Positions 60,919 through 64,000 of a stretch of 64,000 bases of DNA are shown piece by piece. Position 1 is the stretch's first letter. Each line of letters begins with the position of its first letter. The stretch is from Burkholderiaceae bacterium. GTDB lineage: Bacteria > Pseudomonadota > Gammaproteobacteria > Burkholderiales > Burkholderiaceae_D. The stretch spans positions 1-64,000 of the forward strand of contig JAOASL010000006.1 in assembly GCA_030158675.1 (NCBI GenBank). The letters run 5' to 3'. Below the pieces are notes generated by a model. The model did no database searches. It was given only the letters and a program-made list of their open reading frames with translations, and had not been told where the DNA came from. Position numbers and translations under genes: made by a program.

Positions 60919-63771
60919 TCACCCGGTATTCCGTAGCCCCGCCGCCACCCCGTTGATCGACAGGTGGATTCCGCGGTGCACGCGATAATCCGACTCACGC
61001 TCCTGTTCCTTCCAGCTGCGATGCCGCTTGATCAGCTCGACCTGCAAATGGTTCAGCGGATCCAGGTAGGCGAAACGGTTCTTGATCGAGCGCGCCAGCG
61101 TCGGGTTGGCCGACAGCCTGTCTTTCGCGCCGGTCAGCAGCGACAGGCAGTCCACTGTCAGTCCATGCTCGGCCGCGATACGCTTGAAGATGGCATTACG
61201 CAGCTTGCGGTCGGCCACCAGCCCGGCATAGCGCGAGGCGACCGCCAGATCGGTTTTGGCCAGCACCATGTCCATGTTCGACAGCAGCGTCGAGAAGAAG
61301 GGCCACTCTTTCGCCATCGCGCGCAGCTGCGTGAGCTTCTTCGCGCGTGTGCCGGTTTTATCATCCTTCAACCAGGCGTCGACCGCGCTGCCGAAGCCGT
61401 ACCAGCCCGGCAGTAGCAGTCGGCATTGTCCCCATGAAAAGCCCCAGGGGATCGCACGCAGGTCTTCGATGCGGCGCGTCGATTTGCGCGACGCCGGGCG
61501 CGAGCCGATGTTCAGTTCGGCGATTTCGGCGATCGGGGTCGCGGCAAAAAAATAATCGGTGAAGCCCGGCGTTTCATACACGAGGTTGCGATAGGCCCGG
61601 TAGGCGTACTCGGACAGCACCTCCATCACGCGCTCGAATTCAGCCAGTCTTTGCGCGCGCTTGCGATCGGCCAGCGGCGGGCGCAGGCTCGCTTCCATCA
61701 CGGCGGCCACCACCAGTTCCAGGTTGCGGCGGCCGATCTCGGGGTTGGAAAATTTCGATGCGATGATTTCGCCCTGTTCGGTCAGCCGGAATTGCCCGTT
61801 CACCGTGCCCGCCGGCTGCGCCAGGATGGCGTCATGGCTCGGACCGCCGCCGCGGCCGACCGTGCCGCCACGGCCGTGGAACAGGCGCAGCTTCACGTCG
61901 TGCCGCGCAAACACCTGCACCAGCGCGAGTTCAGCCTTGTAGAGTTCCCAGTTCGAGGTCAGGAAGCCACCGTCCTTGTTCGAGTCCGAGTAACCGAGCA
62001 TGACTTCCTGCAGGCGGCCCTGTTGCCCGACCAGCACGCGGACCGGTGGCAGCGCCAGCCAGCCGTCCATGATGCTGGCCGCATTACGCAGGTCAGGAAT
62101 GGTCTCGAACAGCGGAATCACCATCAGTTCAGCTTCCAGCTGCCCGTCCGGCAGCACGCGCAGCAGACCGGCTTCACGCTGCAACAGCAGCACTTCGAGC
62201 AGGTCGGACACGGTCTCGGTGTGGGAAATGATGTAGTTGCGGATCGCACGTTCACCAAAGTCGGCGCGTACGCGGCGTGCCGCCTTCAGCACTTCCAGCT
62301 CCGACACCGTTTCATCCGAGTAGCGCAAATACGGCGAGCGCAGCAGCCGCGGCTGCGCGATCTCGCCCAGCAGCAGCACCACCTTGTCCTGTTCGGCCAT
62401 GCGTGCGTAGTCGGTGGTGACGCCGGCAATCTCGAACAATTCGGCCAGCACGCGCTCATGCACGTCCGAGCTTTGCCGCATGTCCAGCGTGGCGAGATGG
62501 AAGCCGAAGATGTCGGCGGCGCGCCGCAGCGTGTTCAGCCGCGGGCGTGTCAGCACCAGACCATGGTTCGCACGTAGTGAATCGCCGATCACGTCGAGGT
62601 CGGCGATAAATTCCTGCGGTGACGCATAGGCGTCGGCTGTGCCGACTTCATGGCGCAGAATATTGGTCACGCCGAGCTTGCGCGCCGTCGCCGCCAGCCT
62701 GGCGTAGACGCGGATCAGCGCGCGCCGGTACGGTTCGTCGGTGCGGTGCGGCGACTGGTCCGTTGAGGCGTCGGCCATCGCCTGCAGATCGGCGCTGACC
62801 GACACCAGCAGCGTGGAGATCGACAGTTCCGCGCCCAGCGCATGCACTTCATCGAGATAGAAATCGAAAATCGTGGTCGACTGGCGCGCCATTGCGCGCG
62901 CCATCGTCGACGCATTCACGTTCGGGTTGCCATCGCGGTCGCCACCGATCCAGCTGCCCATCTGCACGAACGGTGGCAGCGACAGCTGACGCAGGTTCGG
63001 GTACTGCGCCAGCGTCTCCTGTTCGATGTCCTCCATCAGTCCGGGCAGCTCGCGCAGGAAAGTGATCCGGTAATACGACAGCGCATTCTCGATCTCGTCA
63101 TCGACCGTCAGGCGCTGGTAGCGCAGCATGCGGGTCTGCCAGAACTTCGCGACTTCGGCATGCAAATACTGTGTGTTGCGCTGGCGCTCGCCGGGCGTCA
63201 TCGGCAGGTCGCGCAGTGCAAGCAGGCGCGCGACTTCGCGACCGGCATCGAGGATGCTCTTGCGCTGGACTTCAGTCGGGTGCGCGGTCAGCACCGGCGA
63301 GATCAGTGCGTCGGCAAAAAAATGCGCCACTGCCTTGCCCGCCACGCCGGCGGCGTCCAGCGTCGACAGCGTCGCGGCGATGCTGCCCGGCTGCGGCGCC
63401 GAGCCGGCCAGCAGATGCGCGCGGCGTCGCCGGTTGTGATGCTGGTCCTCGGCGATATTGGCCAGATGCGAAAAATACGAGAAGGCACGCACCACCGCAT
63501 TGGTCTGGTCACGCGTTAGCTTCTTCAGCAGACGGTCGAGATCGGCGCCGGCCTGCGGGTCGGATTCGCGCCGGAAGCGCACCGCCGTCTGCCGGATCGT
63601 CTCGACGATCTCGAACACGGCTTCGCCTTCCTGCTGCCGGATCACCTCGCCGAGCAGCCGGCCGAGCAGCCGGATATCTTCTTTCAGCGGCGCGTCCTTG
63701 TCGGTCGGTCTGGTGGTTTTCGTGGGAGTGGCCTTCGCGGTGCGGGCGGGAGTTTTTTTGCTGGCGGGCAT
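60919..63771 (-). CDS. ppc: Phosphoenolpyruvate carboxylase
   Basis: 950-residue cytoplasmic enzyme that carboxylates phosphoenolpyruvate with bicarbonate to oxaloacetate, replenishing the TCA cycle. The catalytic histidine region SPVLTAHPTEVQRKSIL, VMLGYSDSNKDGGFLTSNWELY and the mobile loop FHGRGGTVGRGGGPSHDAI are intact. The end VHRGIHLSINGVAAGLRNTG is the conserved C-terminus. A 25-residue Lys/Thr-rich extension precedes the folded start. It is divergent from hemC, an arrangement typical of Burkholderiales. Confidence 0.97.
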   Translation of the reverse strand: MPASKKTPARTAKATPTKTTRPTDKDAPLKEDIRLLGRLLGEVIRQQEGEAVFEIVETIRQTAVRFRRESDPQAGADLDRLLKKLTRDQTNAVVRAFSYFSHLANIAEDQHHNRRRRAHLLAGSAPQPGSIAATLSTLDAAGVAGKAVAHFFADALISPVLTAHPTEVQRKSILDAGREVARLLALRDLPMTPGERQRNTQYLHAEVAKFWQTRMLRYQRLTVDDEIENALSYYRITFLRELPGLMEDIEQETLAQYPNLRQLSLPPFVQMGSWIGGDRDGNPNVNASTMARAMARQSTTIFDFYLDEVHALGAELSISTLLVSVSADLQAMADASTDQSPHRTDEPYRRALIRVYARLAATARKLGVTNILRHEVGTADAYASPQEFIADLDVIGDSLRANHGLVLTRPRLNTLRRAADIFGFHLATLDMRQSSDVHERVLAELFEIAGVTTDYARMAEQDKVVLLLGEIAQPRLLRSPYLRYSDETVSELEVLKAARRVRADFGERAIRNYIISHTETVSDLLEVLLLQREAGLLRVLPDGQLEAELMVIPLFETIPDLRNAASIMDGWLALPPVRVLVGQQGRLQEVMLGYSDSNKDGGFLTSNWELYKAELALVQVFARHDVKLRLFHGRGGTVGRGGGPSHDAILAQPAGTVNGQFRLTEQGEIIASKFSNPEIGRRNLELVVAAVMEASLRPPLADRKRAQRLAEFERVMEVLSEYAYRAYRNLVYETPGFTDYFFAATPIAEIAELNIGSRPASRKSTRRIEDLRAIPWGFSWGQCRLLLPGWYGFGSAVDAWLKDDKTGTRAKKLTQLRAMAKEWPFFSTLLSNMDMVLAKTDLAVASRYAGLVADRKLRNAIFKRIAAEHGLTVDCLSLLTGAKDRLSANPTLARSIKNRFAYLDPLNHLQVELIKRHRSWKEQERESDYRVHRGIHLSINGVAAGLRNTG

Positions 63772-63896
63772 AGGTCAGGGAGCAGGGTGAGCGCTGGGGA
63801 CAGGGCGAGGGTGCATGCTAGAATTCGCCGCTGTCGGAAGGCTGTTCCAAGCCCTCCCAGTCATTTCAAGCGAACCCTGCAGGTCGTCCGGCGCTC

Positions 63897-64000
63897 GTGA
63901 CGGCCTCGAACCGAAAGCCAGTCTTGAACGCTTCATTTTCCGGGAAACTGATCATCGCATCGCGCGAAAGCCGGCTCGCCATGTGGCAAGCTGAAAACGT
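63897..64000 (+). CDS. hemC: Porphobilinogen deaminase, N-terminal part (runs off the window)
   Basis: The last bases encode a protein with KLIIASRESRLAMWQAENV, the conserved N-terminus of HemC, which links four porphobilinogens into hydroxymethylbilane in heme synthesis. The frame is open from a GTG at 63897; a TTG at 63924 is an alternative start. Only about 34 residues are visible. It is divergent from ppc with a 125-base gap that must hold both promoters. Confidence 0.85.
   Translation, partial: MTASNRKPVLNASFSGKLIIASRESRLAMWQAEN

Overview
The window is chromosomal DNA of a GC-rich, metabolically versatile proteobacterium. It is most likely a betaproteobacterium of the order Burkholderiales, possibly near Oxalobacteraceae or Burkholderiaceae. 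The clues are the core-gene arrangements: darP (yjgA) divergent from pmbA, and argH plus ppc divergent from hemC. The many LysR regulators, TRAP and ABC solute-binding proteins and a Czc efflux operon fit this. No rRNA, tRNA, CRISPR array, integrase or intact insertion sequence was seen.

Layout. 0.3-7 kb: a membrane diguanylate cyclase with an NMT1/THI5-type sensor, a DMT exporter, cysK, a LysR regulator and a small HTH protein behind a terminator-bearing leader. 7-11.4 kb: a PQQ-dependent alcohol dehydrogenase with its cytochrome c, flanked by secreted proteins (a SUMF1-fold protein without the catalytic cysteines, a hypothetical protein and a SnoaL-like protein). 11.7-25.8 kb: a BKACE enzyme, then a long amide-utilisation operon. 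The operon holds an attenuator-like leader, a UrtABCDE-type ABC transporter, aliphatic amidase AmiE, a MoxR ATPase with a VWA partner, the amide sensor AmiC and the ANTAR antiterminator AmiR. An MHS-type permease and a 2-keto-4-pentenoate hydratase-like gene follow. 25.8-36.4 kb: an SbtA-like bicarbonate transporter divergent from a LysR gene, czcICBA metal efflux, and a metallophosphoesterase overlapping a Ser/Thr kinase-UspA fusion. 36.4-46.7 kb: accessory metabolism (LysR and omega-aminotransferase, glyoxalase, an orphan TRAP binding protein, a lipoprotein, a sorbosone/glucose dehydrogenase-like protein, two MFS permeases and a PhyH dioxygenase). 46.7-49.9 kb: a compact three-gene operon on the minus strand coding for an acyl-CoA-dehydrogenase-fold protein, a PhnD-like protein without signal peptide and a TusA-like/ferritin-like di-iron fusion. 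I cannot assign a known pathway to it. 50-64 kb: mostly housekeeping (purU, an esterase, mog, darP, pmbA, argH, ppc and the start of hemC) with a TRAP transporter (dctP facing dctQM).

How the genes work together. In the amide operon an exported binding protein feeds short amides or urea-like solutes to the ABC permease, and AmiE hydrolyses them to ammonia and an acid. The cytoplasmic paralogue AmiC probably controls AmiR, which should let RNA polymerase read through the strong terminator in the leader at 12.8 kb. The alcohol dehydrogenase passes electrons to the adjacent cytochrome c. CzcCBA forms a trans-envelope divalent-cation pump. The strongest candidates for undescribed biology are the 46.7-49.9 kb three-gene operon and the combination of AmiC/AmiR attenuation with a complete Urt-type transporter and a MoxR-VWA pair.
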